Shown here piece by piece: positions 6,318 through 6,929 of a DNA stretch of 6,929 nt (within the stretch, counting starts at the first letter, position 1; each line of letters opens with the position of its first letter). The translations under genes and the position numbers were made by a program. The notes below the pieces were generated by a model. The model was not told the DNA's origin and searched no databases. It worked only from the letters and a program-made list of their open reading frames with translations. The stretch spans positions 1 through 6,929 of the forward strand of contig DASVGV010000104.1 of assembly GCA_036379355.1 (NCBI GenBank), in the 5' to 3' direction. Origin of the DNA: CAJCIY01 sp036379355. Lineage in GTDB: Bacteria; Actinomycetota; Actinomycetes; Mycobacteriales; CAJCIY01.

Positions 6318-6562
6318 GCCCGGGCGCGCCAGCGACGCGCATAGCGCCACAGCCGCAGCGGCAACAGGCCGATCAGCGGGGCGCGCCGACCCAGGTCCTC
6401 GCGGTCCTCGCGGTCGAACGCCGCCGCGTACCGGCGGGCGGCAGCCGCGTCGGGATAAGCCTTGGCCCCCGCCTCACCGCAACCGCGCTGGCACGACCAG
6501 AGCATGGTGCTGCCCTCGGCCGTGAAACGCAGTCGGTGCCCGACGAGACGGCAGGTGAGCAT
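6314..6562 (-). CDS. Small conserved putative zinc-ribbon protein (82 aa)
   Basis: From ATG 6562 the protein begins MLTCRLVGHRLRF. It has C4, H9, C24 and C28 in a CX4H-X14-CX3C arrangement, which could bind one zinc (inference). A helical Ala/Arg-rich segment (AAAARRYAAAF) follows, then DREDREDLGRRAP, then a basic aromatic tail (LRLWRYARRWRARA, 69-82) that could contact nucleic acid or membrane. I recall similar short actinobacterial proteins of unknown function with the same MLTC-x4-H opening and DREDREDLG segment. The frame is open to 6682, but the added 40 residues look like non-coding Arg/Gly/Ser sequence and would overlap the divergent transporter start, so ATG 6562 is preferred. No clear Shine-Dalgarno sequence precedes it. 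It is convergent with the operon (10 bp between stops) and divergent from the MFS gene. No function is assigned. Confidence 0.75.
   Translation of the reverse strand: MLTCRLVGHRLRFTAEGSTMLWSCQRGCGEAGAKAYPDAAAARRYAAAFDREDREDLGRRAPLIGLLPLRLWRYARRWRARA
6394..6415. repeat. 9 bp tandem microrepeat (GGTCCTCGC, 2.4 copies)
   Basis: GGTCCTCGC-GGTCCTCGC-GGTC encodes, on the minus strand, the DREDRED stretch of the small zinc-ribbon protein. It is probably a consequence of the repeated peptide in the family rather than a recent slippage event. Confidence 0.5.
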
Positions 6563-6589
6563 GCCCGCGACGTGCCCGCTGCCGTGGCC

Positions 6590-6621
6590 GGGAACACCCG
6601 CCGCGGTTTCGCGGTGTCCCC
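6590..6621. promoter_or_regulatory. Inverted repeat in the divergent region upstream of the MFS gene
   Basis: GGGAACACC (6590-6598) and GGTGTCCCC (6613-6621) are inverted at 8 of 9 positions. A second, mutually exclusive perfect stem CCGCG-GTTT-CGCGG lies inside (6601-6614). The repeat ends 18 bp before the MFS GTG and starts 27 bp before the small gene's ATG. It could be an operator or an mRNA hairpin near the transporter start. In GC-rich DNA such symmetry also arises by chance, so the call is tentative. No convincing -35/-10 pair is visible in this 77 bp region. Confidence 0.3.
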
Positions 6622-6639
6622 ACCGGGCACTCGCGCGAG

Positions 6640-6929
6640 GTGAGCGTCGAGACGCGCGAGATCCAGACGCAGGTTCCGGCACGGCTCGACCGCCTTCCCT
6701 GGTCGCGGTTCCACTGGCTCGTCATCATCGGCCTCGGCACCGTCTGGATCCTCGACGGCCTCGAGGTCACCATGGTCGGCTCGGTCGCGAGCCGGCTGAC
6801 CGAGAGCGACTCGGGCATCTCGATCAACTCGGGACAGATCGGCATCGCAGCCGCGATCTATGTCATCGGAGCGTGCGTCGGGGCGCTGTTCTTCGGACAG
6901 CTGACCGACCGGTTCGGCCGCAAGAAGCT
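6640..6929 (+). CDS. MFS transporter, N-terminal part (3'-truncated by window edge)
   Basis: The frame opens at GTG 6640 and runs off the window after 96 whole codons. Residues 1-25 are a polar cytoplasmic tail. The first membrane helix (about 26-48) contains the D39-G40-x-E42 pair seen in the sugar, aromatic-acid and general metabolite symporter branches of the major facilitator superfamily. A second helix (about 66-86) follows, and GQLTDRFGRKK at 86-96 is motif A, the conserved loop between helices 2 and 3. The protein would be an inner-membrane secondary transporter of about 12 helices. GTG 6640 is preferred because no other start occurs in frame between it and the first helix; there is no strong ribosome binding site. 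It faces away from the small gene and may belong to another transcription unit. Import of the cluster's substrate is possible but unproven. Confidence 0.88.
   Translation, partial: MSVETREIQTQVPARLDRLPWSRFHWLVIIGLGTVWILDGLEVTMVGSVASRLTESDSGISINSGQIGIAAAIYVIGACVGALFFGQLTDRFGRKK

Noticed and set aside
5065..6342. Long minus-strand open frame (425 codons) opposite the DJ-1 domain and DUF1330-like gene
   Set aside because: The composition is typical of antisense frames in GC-rich DNA (Val/Arg/Gly/His-rich, no domain), while the plus-strand proteins show clear family motifs.
6563..6682. N-terminal extension of the small minus-strand gene to 122 residues
   Set aside because: The extra 40 residues are low-complexity Arg/Ser/Gly/Ala, and the extension overlaps the MFS start at 6640. 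MLTC at 6562 looks like the natural start.

Overview
The window is GC-rich throughout, with strong G/C at third codon positions, GTG starts and 4 to 8 nt gene overlaps. This points to a high-GC actinobacterium (Mycobacteriales, Pseudonocardiales or Nocardioides-like). The genus cannot be fixed from the sequence alone. No RNA genes, insertion sequences or CRISPR arrays are visible, and no gene-free stretch exceeds about 80 bp.

Layout: (1) Positions 1-914 hold the C-terminal part of a type I arylsulfatase whose catalytic half lies outside the window. It overlaps by 4 nt (GTGA) a metallo-beta-lactamase-fold hydrolase (911-1744) that resembles MBL-fold (type III, AtsA-like) arylsulfatases and RNase Z-like enzymes. 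(2) Convergent to that pair is a TetR-family repressor (1766-2386, minus). (3) Divergent from the repressor is a tightly packed three-gene operon. It encodes an SRPBCC/START-like small-molecule-binding protein (2455-2910), an 860-residue fusion of a type I sulfatase with a DJ-1/PfpI domain (2903-5485), and a protein with two tandem DUF1330-like alpha/beta-barrel (ferredoxin-like) domains (5482-6303). (4) Convergent to the operon is a small CxxxxH...CxxxC putative zinc-ribbon protein (6314-6562, minus). (5) The window ends in the first 96 codons of an MFS transporter (from 6640, plus).

Regulation visible in the sequence: the 68 bp between the repressor start and the operon start contain a 25 bp imperfect palindrome (2424-2448), the natural candidate for the TetR operator and autoregulatory site. 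At both convergent junctions the two stop codons sit inside the stem of a short hairpin (1741-1769 and 6300-6317), consistent with compact bidirectional terminators.

Working hypothesis (inference): the repressor senses a small hydrophobic or sulfated compound and controls an intracellular catabolic or detoxification operon. In it the SRPBCC protein binds or transforms the ligand, the sulfatase half cleaves a sulfate ester (or related ester), the DJ-1 half acts on the product or protects against a reactive carbonyl, and the DUF1330-like protein acts on a downstream intermediate. The neighbouring arylsulfatase and MBL hydrolase would extend this to three sulfatase-type enzymes of two unrelated folds, and the MFS protein could be the importer. 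The sulfatase-DJ-1 fusion is the most unusual element. The substrate is unknown.
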